From Colwellia sp. 75C3 (lineage in GTDB: Bacteria > Pseudomonadota > Gammaproteobacteria > Enterobacterales > Alteromonadaceae): a DNA stretch of 64,000 nt. The stretch lies in contig NZ_PJAU01000032.1 of NCBI RefSeq assembly GCF_002836255.1, positions 1 through 64,000 of the forward strand. Reading direction: 5' to 3'. The translations under genes were made by a program, and so were the position numbers. Below the pieces are notes generated by a model. The model was not told the origin of the DNA, made no database searches, and was given only the letters and a program-made list of their open reading frames with translations. This document shows, piece by piece, positions 17,204 to 25,024 of this stretch. Position 1 is the stretch's first letter; each line of letters starts with the position of its first letter.

Positions 17204-17512
17204 ATGAAATTAATTTACAGTAATGAAAATACATTTTTAGTGAATAACGCTAAAAATATTCTTGAAAATCATAATATAGAAGTTACCTTAAAAAATGAGT
17301 TTGCCTCTGGCGCTGCCGGTTTATTAGCGCCTATAGATACCTGGGTAGAATTATGGATTATTAATGATCATGATGAAGATAAAGCAGAAGCAACACTAGC
17401 GCAGGCGTTAAAGCAGCAAGGAGAACACGATTGGTTTTGTCAGCAGTGCCAAGAACAAAATGATGCTTCTTTTGATTCTTGTTGGCAGTGCCAAACTGAA
17501 AAGACCTCATAG
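17204..17512 (+). CDS. DUF2007 protein with C-terminal zinc ribbon
   Basis: 102 residues. The N-terminal 70 residues match the DUF2007 (putative signal-transducing, GlnB-like fold) pattern: MKLIYSNENTFLVNNAKNIL, then AAGLLAPIDTWVELWI. A C-terminal CQQC-x10-CWQC (residues 84-99) forms a RanBP2-type zinc ribbon. It is small, soluble and cytoplasmic. The role is unknown; the family may bind a small ligand or a protein partner. It is probably monocistronic. Confidence 0.85.
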   Translation: MKLIYSNENTFLVNNAKNILENHNIEVTLKNEFASGAAGLLAPIDTWVELWIINDHDEDKAEATLAQALKQQGEHDWFCQQCQEQNDASFDSCWQCQTEKTS

Positions 17513-17682
17513 TTCGCAACCTTTATGTCACAAATAAAAAGTACGAACACAGTGCATGAATAGATCAAATGAGCAGATAGCAGTACTGCTTAGCTTACTC
17601 ATGCCAACGCATTTACATTTACATTTGCTCAGACTTCCACAAACGAGTTCTTTCAATACACTTTTTCAATAAAATCTAATCA

Positions 17683-17706
17683 CTACTGACACCATGCTGT
17701 CAGTAG
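17683..17706 (+). terminator. Hairpin downstream of the DUF2007 gene
   Basis: A perfect 9-bp stem (CTACTGACA / TGTCAGTAG) with a 6-nt loop is followed by a T-rich run. It lies 170 bp after the stop, so it may terminate the transcript or isolate the next operon. Confidence 0.45.
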
Positions 17707-17728
17707 CACAGTGATATTGTTCTTTTAT

Positions 17729-17747
17729 CGCAATCAAACCGATTGCG
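17729..17747 (+). promoter_or_regulatory. Palindrome just upstream of the VOC-GFA-YafY genes
   Basis: CGCAATC-AAACC-GATTGCG is a perfect 7-bp inverted repeat centred 35 bp before the VOC start codon. Its position suits an operator, possibly for the YafY-type regulator encoded downstream. This is an inference from position only. Confidence 0.35.
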
Positions 17748-17772
17748 AGTTTATTAATTAAAGGAATAAATT

Positions 17773-18156
17773 ATGTTAGAACATTCACCATTGGTGTGGG
17801 CCGAAATATCTGTGACTGATATGAATCGAGCAGTTTCATTTTATCAAACACATTTTGATTTAACGTTTAAGCACGAAGTAATGAATGACATGGAAATGTC
17901 TATTGCTGAAACGGCCAACATAGGCGACCCAAGTTTTGCTCTGTTAAAACACGAGATGATGGTGCCAAGCCGAGATGGTAGCACAGTGTATTTACATCTT
18001 AGCTTGACATTAAATGACAAAGTGAATGAGATTAAAGCCGGGGGTGTTGAAATTTTATTACCGCCAATGCCTATTAAAGATGGCGAATGTGGCTACATTG
18101 CTCTTTTTGTAGATTGCGAAGGAAATAAAGTTGGGTTGTGGTCTCAAAGTCTGTAA
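17773..18156 (+). CDS. VOC-family (glyoxalase/bleomycin-resistance fold) protein
   Basis: 127 residues with the beta-alpha-beta-beta-beta VOC repeat: WAEISVTDMNRAVSFYQTHF at the start, and FVDCEGNKVGLWS at the end where a metal-ligand Glu is usual. Family members are dioxygenases, isomerases or resistance proteins; none can be chosen here. The gene has a good AAAGGAAT ribosome site and lies 33 bp before the GFA gene. A YafY-type regulator follows, the common VOC-GFA-YafY grouping seen in gammaproteobacteria. Cytoplasmic. Confidence 0.85.
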   Translation: MLEHSPLVWAEISVTDMNRAVSFYQTHFDLTFKHEVMNDMEMSIAETANIGDPSFALLKHEMMVPSRDGSTVYLHLSLTLNDKVNEIKAGGVEILLPPMPIKDGECGYIALFVDCEGNKVGLWSQSL

Positions 18157-18189
18157 TGATATATTTATCTATATTAAGGGCTTATCAAC

Positions 18190-18606
18190 ATGGCTAACTC
18201 AACAACAAATTGCCTTTGTGGTGCTGTAAAAATCACGGTAGAGAACATTAATCCTAAATTTACAGTGTGTCATTGCCAAACATGTAGAACATGGGGTGGC
18301 GCGCCATTTTTCGCAGTTAAATGTGGTACAAAAGTAAAAATTGAAGGTGATGATAAAATTAACCTATTCAAGTCATCCTCTTGGGCATCTCGTGGTTTTT
18401 GCACCGAATGTGGAACGCATCTATTTTATAAATTAGACGCGACAGGTGAATACAATATGCCTGTCGGTTTGTTTCCAGATTTGCAAGGCTTAACAATGGA
18501 CATGCAATATTTTAGTGACATGCGACCGAGTTATTACTGTTTTTCAAATGAAACAAAAGAAATGACTACCGATGAGATAATGGCTTATTTTGCCACTCAA
18601 ATGTAA
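18190..18606 (+). CDS. GFA/CENP-V domain zinc protein
   Basis: 138 residues with the GFA zinc-binding pattern: CLCGAVK (residues 9-15), CHCQTCR (about 30-36) and CTECGTH (about 79-85). The family is named after glutathione-dependent formaldehyde-activating enzyme, although that activity is doubted for most members; they are glutathione or thiol-adduct proteins of unclear function. The gene follows the VOC gene by 33 bp, so they are likely co-transcribed. A terminator at 18646-18668 separates them from the regulator. Confidence 0.9.
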   Translation: MANSTTNCLCGAVKITVENINPKFTVCHCQTCRTWGGAPFFAVKCGTKVKIEGDDKINLFKSSSWASRGFCTECGTHLFYKLDATGEYNMPVGLFPDLQGLTMDMQYFSDMRPSYYCFSNETKEMTTDEIMAYFATQM

Positions 18607-18645
18607 CTAAAAACACACTATTAATAGTATATAAAAATAATACAT

Positions 18646-18668
18646 AAACTCAGCACAGTGCTGGGTTT
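18646..18668 (+). terminator. Terminator after the GFA gene
   Basis: An imperfect stem (AAACTCAGC / GCTGGGTTT) around ACAGT lies 39 bp after the stop. ATGTTTTAT follows. The A/T-rich flanks could let it work in both directions. Confidence 0.55.
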
Positions 18669-18701
18669 ATGTTTTATACCAATTGAAGCAATGAGATAAT
18701 A

Positions 18702-19382
18702 ATGCGCCGTGCAGACAGACTATTTCAAATCATTCAGTTGTTAAAGAATCGCCGTTTAACTACCGCGAGTTTATTAGCAGAAGTACTCGAGGTATCTACA
18801 AGAACTATTTATCGAGATATTCAAGATCTCATTGCCAATGGTATTCCTGTAGAAGGTGAAGCTGGTGTCGGGTATTTATTACGTCGTGAAGTAGACGTGC
18901 CACCGCTCATGTTTAACGAGTCAGAACTTGAAGCGATTCAAGTAGGTATGAGAATGGTAGAAGCTTGGGGAGGCAGCGAACTCGCCAGTGCAGCCAAACA
19001 AGCAATGATCAAAATATCTGCGGTATTACCTGAAAGACTGCAAACATTTAACTCATTAATGTTTGCACCTAAGTTTCATGCCAAATCAAATGAATTTCAA
19101 CATCTTGATCTTTTACGTAAAGCAGCCACCGATAGACAATACCTTCAAATGGATTATGAAGATGCCAAACAAGCACAAACCAGTCGAGAAGTACGTCCGC
19201 TCGCAATCCATTTATGGCGAGGCTGTTGGACACTATTAACCTGGTGTGAACTTAGAAATGACTTTAGAAATTTTCGCATCGACAGGATAATATTGATTAG
19301 CCTCACGCCACGATTTTTTCCTGTAGTAGACGGTGAAGAACTCAATGATTTCATCAAGGAAATGCAAAGGAAATATGGATAG
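18702..19382 (+). CDS. YafY-family transcriptional regulator (HTH and WYL domains)
   Basis: 226 residues. The N-terminal winged HTH (residues 2-60, RRADRLFQIIQLLKNRRLTT, then VSTRTIYRDIQDLIANGIPV) is typical of the YafY/DeoR-like group. A middle helical part and a WYL domain (about 140-215, LQMDYEDA...REVRPLAIH...FRIDRI) follow. WYL domains bind ligands such as nucleic acids or small effectors. The protein is somewhat short for the family (usually 230-320), lacking the C-terminal extension. It probably controls the VOC and GFA genes just upstream. Confidence 0.88.
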   Translation: MRRADRLFQIIQLLKNRRLTTASLLAEVLEVSTRTIYRDIQDLIANGIPVEGEAGVGYLLRREVDVPPLMFNESELEAIQVGMRMVEAWGGSELASAAKQAMIKISAVLPERLQTFNSLMFAPKFHAKSNEFQHLDLLRKAATDRQYLQMDYEDAKQAQTSREVRPLAIHLWRGCWTLLTWCELRNDFRNFRIDRIILISLTPRFFPVVDGEELNDFIKEMQRKYG

Positions 19383-19458
19383 TTATCGCCTTTCCTCACC
19401 TTGTTCCGAAGCAAACAATGACTAATACCTATTGAATGCTTCGTTAATTTAGATAGAC

Positions 19459-20781
19459 TTATTCTGGCTTAGAATACCCTGACCAGATATCGGCATTGAC
19501 TGCCGCTTTCTTTTTGCGTTTTTTCTTACCTGTACCTTCAGGTTTTGCCATCGGTTTATTTTCTGCTAGCTCTGCAGCTAAAATTGAATCTTCGGCAATA
19601 TCTTGCACTTCAAAACCTTCGACTTGTTCACGATCAAGACGAATTTTATTCTTCTTTTCAATCACTTTGAAATGATGATAATCTTCATGATCGATAAGTG
19701 ATAATGCTAAACCTACTTCGCCAGCACGGCCACTTCGACCAATACGATGCATGTAGTCTGATGGGCTTCTTGGTAAGTTAAAATTGATTACCACTGGCAG
19801 TTTTTCGATATCTAAACCACGGGCAGCAATATCAGTAGCAATTAACACGTCAATATCCCCTGCTTTAAAACCATCAAGCACTCGACTACGTTCACTTTGA
19901 CCTTTATCGCCATGGAACACTTCGGCAGTAATACCACGTTTAGAAAGCTTTTCAGCTAAGTGTTCACAATGGTGTTTAGCATTAACAAAAATAAGCACTT
20001 GTCGCCATTGATGTAACTTTATTAAATGCTCTAACAACGCTGTTTTTTCACCTTTATTAACGGTAAAAACGCGCTGTACTAAGGTACTGGCATCACTACT
20101 TTGTAATTGTATTTCAATAGGATTGTTGAGCAATTCTTGCGTTAACGTTTTTACTTGTTCAGGAAAGGTCGCTGAAAATAATAAGATTTGTTTTTTCGTT
20201 GGCATTAACGCCAATAACGCCGTTATCTCTTCAGTAAAACCTAGGCTCAACATACGGTCAGCTTCATCAAGCACTAAGGTTTTAACCTTATCGAGCTTAA
20301 TCGCATTACTTGAAATTAAATCGAGTAATCGACCCGGTGTTGCCACCAAAATATCAGTGCCGCCACGTAATGCAAGCATTTGAGTATTGATTGATACACC
20401 ACCAAAAACGGCAACTGTTTTAATTTCGCCGTTAAAGTGCACTGCATAAGATTTAATGCTGTCTGCAACTTGTTTAGCAAGTTCTCGAGTAGGCACTAAA
20501 ATCAGACCACTAACAAAGTTACCTTTAGTGTTTTTACTGCCCGAAGATATGTCAGCGCGTAACTTCTGCAATAGTGGTAATGCAAAAGTAGCGGTTTTAC
20601 CCGAGCCGGTATTTGCCCCTGCAATTAAGTCACGTCCCGCTAATACACTTGGGATAGCTTGCGCTTGAATAGGCGTTGGCTGTAGATATTCCAGCTCAGA
20701 TAATCGAGCTAGCAAAGGTGTAATAAGACCTAACTCGGCAAAGGAAACGGTAGAGTTGGCTGGGGTTGTAACTGTGGTCAT
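19459..20781 (-). CDS. rhlE: DEAD-box ATP-dependent RNA helicase, RhlE-like
   Basis: 440 residues with every DEAD-box motif in order: Q motif TPIQAQAIP, motif I ANTGSGKT, PTRELAKQ, ATPGRLLD, DEAD in VLDEADRM, SAT, then ARGLDIE and HRIGRSGRAG. The C-terminal tail is basic (KKKRKKK near residue 420), which helps RNA binding. It unwinds structured RNA and is likely important for RNA turnover or ribosome assembly in the cold. It is convergent with the YafY-type gene. RhlE is the closest named group; other DEAD-box subfamilies are possible. Confidence 0.9.
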   Translation of the reverse strand: MTTVTTPANSTVSFAELGLITPLLARLSELEYLQPTPIQAQAIPSVLAGRDLIAGANTGSGKTATFALPLLQKLRADISSGSKNTKGNFVSGLILVPTRELAKQVADSIKSYAVHFNGEIKTVAVFGGVSINTQMLALRGGTDILVATPGRLLDLISSNAIKLDKVKTLVLDEADRMLSLGFTEEITALLALMPTKKQILLFSATFPEQVKTLTQELLNNPIEIQLQSSDASTLVQRVFTVNKGEKTALLEHLIKLHQWRQVLIFVNAKHHCEHLAEKLSKRGITAEVFHGDKGQSERSRVLDGFKAGDIDVLIATDIAARGLDIEKLPVVINFNLPRSPSDYMHRIGRSGRAGEVGLALSLIDHEDYHHFKVIEKKNKIRLDREQVEGFEVQDIAEDSILAAELAENKPMAKPEGTGKKKRKKKAAVNADIWSGYSKPE

Positions 20782-20899
20782 TAAGGTAAAAGCTCAAAGC
20801 ATAAATAATTACCACTATTTTAGCGTATTTATGACCTTGTCAGTTAGTGAAATCGATCAAAGCTGCTGTAATGCTACTTCTCGCCAATAATGAGTCTAT

Positions 20900-21406
20900 C
20901 TAAGCTAATGATATCTCGTAATAATTAGCTTCTTTCTGATAAAATTCAATCCGTTTTTTAAAGCTAAAGCCTAAGCTTTTTAATAAGTAATTAGATCCGA
21001 TATTACCTAACGCTGTCACCGCAGAAACCTTAGCAAGCCTGTAGTTATCTCTCGCTTCATTTAACACTGCCAACGAAGCTTCTTTAGCATAACCTTGTCG
21101 ATAAAACTGTGGTAATAAAGAAAAACCTAAATCGGCATACTCTAAATTATCCCGTTTCAGTAAGCCGCACATGCCAATGGGGGTATTACAATCTTTCAAC
21201 TCAAGTATATATAAACCAAAGCCAAAATTCTCATAGCTCATCATAGGTCCATTTATCAGATAGTCCCTTGCATCATCTTCCGTTCTTACTTGCTTATCGA
21301 CAATATTTTTTATAAATGCCTCATCGTTGAGTAGGTCGATAATAAAGCTAGTATCAGTCAATTCGAATTGCCTAACGATTAACCTTACTGATTGGTGAAC
21401 TATCAT
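20900..21406 (-). CDS. RimJ/RimL-type GNAT acetyltransferase
   Basis: 168 residues. It opens with RLIVRQFELTDTSFIIDLLND, the standard RimJ/RimL N-terminus. It continues with DLGFSLLPQFYRQGYAKEAS, the acetyl-CoA binding region (QGYAKEA), and NIGSNYLLKSLGF, the second contact. Members acetylate ribosomal proteins, amino acids or small molecules. The substrate is unknown. It is separated from the RhlE gene by 118 bp and may have its own promoter. Confidence 0.85.
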   Translation of the reverse strand: MIVHQSVRLIVRQFELTDTSFIIDLLNDEAFIKNIVDKQVRTEDDARDYLINGPMMSYENFGFGLYILELKDCNTPIGMCGLLKRDNLEYADLGFSLLPQFYRQGYAKEASLAVLNEARDNYRLAKVSAVTALGNIGSNYLLKSLGFSFKKRIEFYQKEANYYEISLA

Positions 21407-21559
21407 GTGTATTCCTTATTATCGGCATTACTTATTCAACATCTTGGTAAAGACATTACTCATTGCGGCTAAAAGATGCCTATTAATATGGCTCGTCTAT
21501 AAACATCCCACCCAACGGGATACAATATACCATACTATTTTTAAATCACTGACGCAGAC

Positions 21560-21955
21560 ATGAATACTTTGACATTAGAACAAACCAAACAAATTATTAT
21601 TAAGGCAATACACAAGGCTGAGCAGCTTAACATTAGGGTTAACATCGCTATTGTTGATAGTGCTGGCTATTTAATTAACTTTCAACGTATGGATGGCGCA
21701 TTATTAGGCGCAATAGATATTGCGTTGAAAAAAGCTAAAACGGCTGCTTTATTTGCTAAACCTTGCCATTTACTTGGGGAAAAATCACAACCAGGTGGTG
21801 CCCTTTATCAAATAGAGCAATCCAATAACGGCTTAATTACCTTTGCTGGTGGCTTGCCAATTAACAATGCTAACGGTGAAGTAATTGCTGCTGTTGGTGT
21901 CTCAGGATCAACTATTGAAAATGATCTCGCTGTAGCACAAGCGGCGATAGCATAA
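21560..21955 (+). CDS. GlcG/HbpS-type (DUF336) protein
   Basis: 131 residues covering one complete GlcG/HbpS domain: VNIAIVDSAGYLINFQRMDG, ALLGAIDIALKKAKTA and a C-terminal GEVIAAVGVSGSTIENDLAVAQAA. Homologues bind heme (HbpS) or accompany glycolate or diol metabolism. There is no signal peptide. No glycolate or corrinoid genes are adjacent, so no pathway can be named. Confidence 0.88.
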   Translation: MNTLTLEQTKQIIIKAIHKAEQLNIRVNIAIVDSAGYLINFQRMDGALLGAIDIALKKAKTAALFAKPCHLLGEKSQPGGALYQIEQSNNGLITFAGGLPINNANGEVIAAVGVSGSTIENDLAVAQAAIA

Positions 21956-22091
21956 GTCGAATAGCTATTTATAATAAATGAATCGATTTACCACATACTC
22001 AATAATCACAAACCCCTCCCTTTCCAACACACTATCTTTACTATCGTGTTGGCTTGAGCTATGGTCTCAGCGTTTTTAAAAGGGAATAAAA

Positions 22092-22784
22092 ATGATATTA
22101 GAAGCTGCTAACAAGTACTACGTTGAATTGCTCAGCGATATACTCGCCATTAAACATTATATAAAAAACAACCTAGGCGTATTTATTACAATACTTTACC
22201 TGATAGGTAATTTTTCTGGTGTTATTTATTTAGCGACTTTACTCAATAATTTTTCAGTCGATGTCTTTCAACATATTGAGCTTAACGATTTTTTATTTGC
22301 TTTGATATCAAACCCAGCAATTGTTCTTGGGTATACTGTGGTTATCCTTTTTACTGTTATTGCCTCTCGTTTTGAACTTAGTCGAATACCGGATCCTAAA
22401 AAGCCTACGCTTTTAAAGAAAATTTATTACGGTATTGGTTATCCTCTCTATTTGGTAAAGCCAACTTATGCTCTGGCCGCGATGCTTTTAATACCTTTAT
22501 GTGCTTATCCATACTTGACGGCTAACGCGTATAGCGAAAAAATCAAGGAGAAAAGTACACAAAGTTACTCCCTTTCGTTAAATGATCCCATTCAAAAAAA
22601 TCAAACCAATCTCTTAGCAGAAGTACAAATAATCACCTCAACGTCCCGAAACTTGTTCATCTACGATAATAAGAAAGACAAATTGCTGATTATTCCACAG
22701 AATAATATTGCAGCGCTGGTTCCTCTGATCAAAGCAGACATTGCAGTGAAAGTTAAGTCCGCTAAAGAAGTGATAAAGAAGTGA
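22092..22784 (+). CDS. Three-helix membrane protein, function unknown
   Basis: 230 residues. Predicted membrane segments lie near residues 28-50 (LGVFITILYLIGNFSGVIYL), 70-92 (ISNPAIVLGYTVVILFTVIA) and 118-140 (VKPTYALAAMLLIPLCAYPYL). A soluble C-terminal domain of about 85 residues, beta-rich, ends in a lysine-rich tail. A strong AAAGGGA ribosome site supports the start. I recognise no family. The C-terminal part may sense or bind something, but this is not supported by any motif. Confidence 0.7.
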   Translation: MILEAANKYYVELLSDILAIKHYIKNNLGVFITILYLIGNFSGVIYLATLLNNFSVDVFQHIELNDFLFALISNPAIVLGYTVVILFTVIASRFELSRIPDPKKPTLLKKIYYGIGYPLYLVKPTYALAAMLLIPLCAYPYLTANAYSEKIKEKSTQSYSLSLNDPIQKNQTNLLAEVQIITSTSRNLFIYDNKKDKLLIIPQNNIAALVPLIKADIAVKVKSAKEVIKK

Positions 22785-22880
22785 TAAAGAAAGGAGTATT
22801 TATATAGCAGCAATAACGCTGGCAAATATCACCAGCCCTTAAACCCTCAGTTTTTACTGAATTAACAATAGTAAGATAGA

Positions 22881-22901
22881 GTTAGTTAGTTAGTTAGTTA
22901 G
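22881..22901. repeat. Tetranucleotide microsatellite (GTTA)5
   Basis: Five copies of GTTA lie directly after the stop codon of the minus-strand aspartic-protease gene (stop at 22906-22908). Confidence 0.9.
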
Positions 22902-22905
22902 AAGC

Positions 22906-24111
22906 CTACTTATTTTTTAAAACTAATAGACCATTATTTTGATCAATGTGAAAATCAAAATGCTTTAAAAAATTCATACCTAATAAACCATCATTGCCCT
23001 CACTAACAAAAGGACTTACCGCAAAAACAAAGTCGTTAACGATATAACCTTGGATAGAAAACTCGGCTACTTGGTAAATGCTGGCGGTTACTGTGCCTCC
23101 TGCCGTATTTAGGTTTACGTCTTCAATATAAAAGACTTCTGAATACTGGTTCAATGCTTCAAATGCGGGTTCAGATAACAAGGAAATACTCGCTCCGGTA
23201 TCTAACATTAACGATACCTTAAACGTATCATTCATGAGCGCCTGAACAATAAAATGTTCACCTTGACGACTTAATGGAATGCTTTGTGGCTTTCTTAACG
23301 CAGTTTCAATTTCGGCTAATAATGCTAACGCCTTTATTTTATAATTAGGCTCAGTTAACAAAGGTTCAATAGCATCGCGTGCATACTCAAATTCACCTAG
23401 CTCAAATTGTGCACGAACAAAAAACCACTGTAAGTTAAGATTTTGAGGATCAAATATAATAACCTCTGCAACTAAGTCTCTCAGTTCTACCCAGTGATTA
23501 TTTTTTATTAACCCATCAGCGTGTTGTTGAACCAGCGTTCTTGCAAAGTTAATAGCATTACGATTGTTAACTTCATTAAATACATGGTATTGCACTTCAT
23601 AGGCGTGTTTAATCGCAAGTAAAGCCAACTGCTGCTGCCAATACAAGTCAACTTGTAGATACAGAAAGCCGCCATCATCCGGCTCAAATGCTAAATATGC
23701 GCTGATCGAGTCTTCAGCATGGGTAAATAATTTTTGCTGAATTAATGCCTTTGTTGCCTGTAACCAAAAAAGTCTTACTTCGGGTACTTCAGTTTCATGG
23801 TCATTAGCTAAGCTATTAATTAAAAAGCGGGCATTAAAATAGTCTTTATCATTAATGGCATTTTTAATCGTATTAGCTATTTTAAAAGCGCTTTTTTTCC
23901 CGACACTATAATTATCTTTATCTAGGGTATTAAATTTATTTTTTGTTGTTTTAGCTTCACTCTGCAGCCTAACTTCTTGCTGAAATTTATTTTCAATTGT
24001 GCGGACATTTAATTGCAGAAATAAATATACATTAAGTGCTACTGAACAGAGCAAGCCAATAAATAAAGTAATACGCCACATATTTTTTTCCAAAAAATTG
24101 ATTAATTTCAA
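22906..24111 (-). CDS. Membrane-anchored retropepsin-like aspartic protease with TPR-like region
   Basis: 401 residues. An N-terminal membrane anchor (residues 14-33, ITLFIGLLCSVALNVYLFL) is followed by a helical, TPR-like region (about 70-270). A C-terminal single-lobe retropepsin domain (about 280-401) carries the catalytic LDTGAS motif and the flap and return strand LLGMNFLKHFDF. Such clan AA proteases work as dimers. Orientation suggests that the protease domain is periplasmic. The substrate is unknown; a role in envelope-protein quality control is plausible by analogy. It is followed on the same strand by a (GTTA)5 repeat. A small gene of unknown function lies 52 bp upstream and may be co-transcribed. 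Confidence 0.85.
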   Translation of the reverse strand: MKLINFLEKNMWRITLFIGLLCSVALNVYLFLQLNVRTIENKFQQEVRLQSEAKTTKNKFNTLDKDNYSVGKKSAFKIANTIKNAINDKDYFNARFLINSLANDHETEVPEVRLFWLQATKALIQQKLFTHAEDSISAYLAFEPDDGGFLYLQVDLYWQQQLALLAIKHAYEVQYHVFNEVNNRNAINFARTLVQQHADGLIKNNHWVELRDLVAEVIIFDPQNLNLQWFFVRAQFELGEFEYARDAIEPLLTEPNYKIKALALLAEIETALRKPQSIPLSRQGEHFIVQALMNDTFKVSLMLDTGASISLLSEPAFEALNQYSEVFYIEDVNLNTAGGTVTASIYQVAEFSIQGYIVNDFVFAVSPFVSEGNDGLLGMNFLKHFDFHIDQNNGLLVLKNK

Positions 24112-24163
24112 CGTTACTAACGTCTACGCACAAAATCATAAACCATAACCGCAATACATGGCA

Positions 24164-24568
24164 TTACTGATGGTGCATTAAACCAGTATCTGTATTTTCA
24201 AAACCATGGCATATGTAGCCACTTACCGGCCGCTTTTTCTTCGCTATTTGATGAAAGTGTTCATAGCCAACTGAAAATGCAAACGGATTAGCATTGTAGT
24301 CGGCATACGACTGATCGCTGCCATTATTGGCCTCTCTCGCGCCCGCAGCAAAAGAGCTTAAAAAGTCATCTCTGTTGTTAAGCAGAATGGTTATTGAACC
24401 CTCCCCTCCCTCAACAAGTTCTAACGCACCTAAATCAATGTACTTATCAACGACGGCGTTATTGAAAAAACCACTGTATTGATCCGTTTCAACATCATAG
24501 CTAACAGGAGAATCATCTGATGCTTCCATTAATGAGACAAATAGCTCTCTTACTTTCTTTGAAATCAC
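24164..24568 (-). CDS. Conserved-looking soluble protein, function unknown
   Basis: 134 residues, acidic, with no signal or membrane segment. It starts MISKKVRELFVSLMEASDD and holds VVDKYIDLGALELVEGGEGS and NPFAFSVGYEHFHQIA. I recognise no family. It lies 52 bp upstream of the aspartic-protease gene in the same direction, so it could be the first gene of a two-gene transcript. Confidence 0.6.
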   Translation of the reverse strand: MISKKVRELFVSLMEASDDSPVSYDVETDQYSGFFNNAVVDKYIDLGALELVEGGEGSITILLNNRDDFLSSFAAGAREANNGSDQSYADYNANPFAFSVGYEHFHQIAKKKRPVSGYICHGFENTDTGLMHHQ

Positions 24569-25024
24569 ACACTGTTCCTTGCTTAGCCCATCTTGTGGGA
24601 TATTAATTAACTGTTTTATTTATTTTAAACGCGAAAATAAAAACTATACTTTTGATATATTTTTCTAATTTTACTTTTAATTCCAAAAATTAACTAGATC
24701 ATCTATTGTTAATTTACCTGAATAAAATTATTTATTTGAGATAGAACAGAGCTGTGACTACTGTGACCAGTCATATCATCAAAGATAAATAATGCAGTGT
24801 GCGCACTAAAGTGAAAGTCATTGATCATGTTCGATTTAAATACACTGTCGCACTTATGAAAAAGCAGCATTTATGGTACTATCCAGCTATAAAGAATGAT
24901 GGCAGTAAAGCCTGATGGTCTATTTCATTCTATTGAGAAGAGATAACGACCTAACTTATCAGCTTAGCTATCTATCAACCGATCAACGTCTTAACTTATA
25001 TGTATTATTAATAATTAAAAACTT
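24569..25024. promoter_or_regulatory. Divergent spacer upstream of the SNF2 helicase gene
   Basis: 456 bp of AT-rich sequence between divergent genes, with no convincing gene. A + strand frame beginning at 24915 runs into the helicase gene in another register and is not supported. No clear ribosome site precedes the helicase ATG at 25025. Confidence 0.35.
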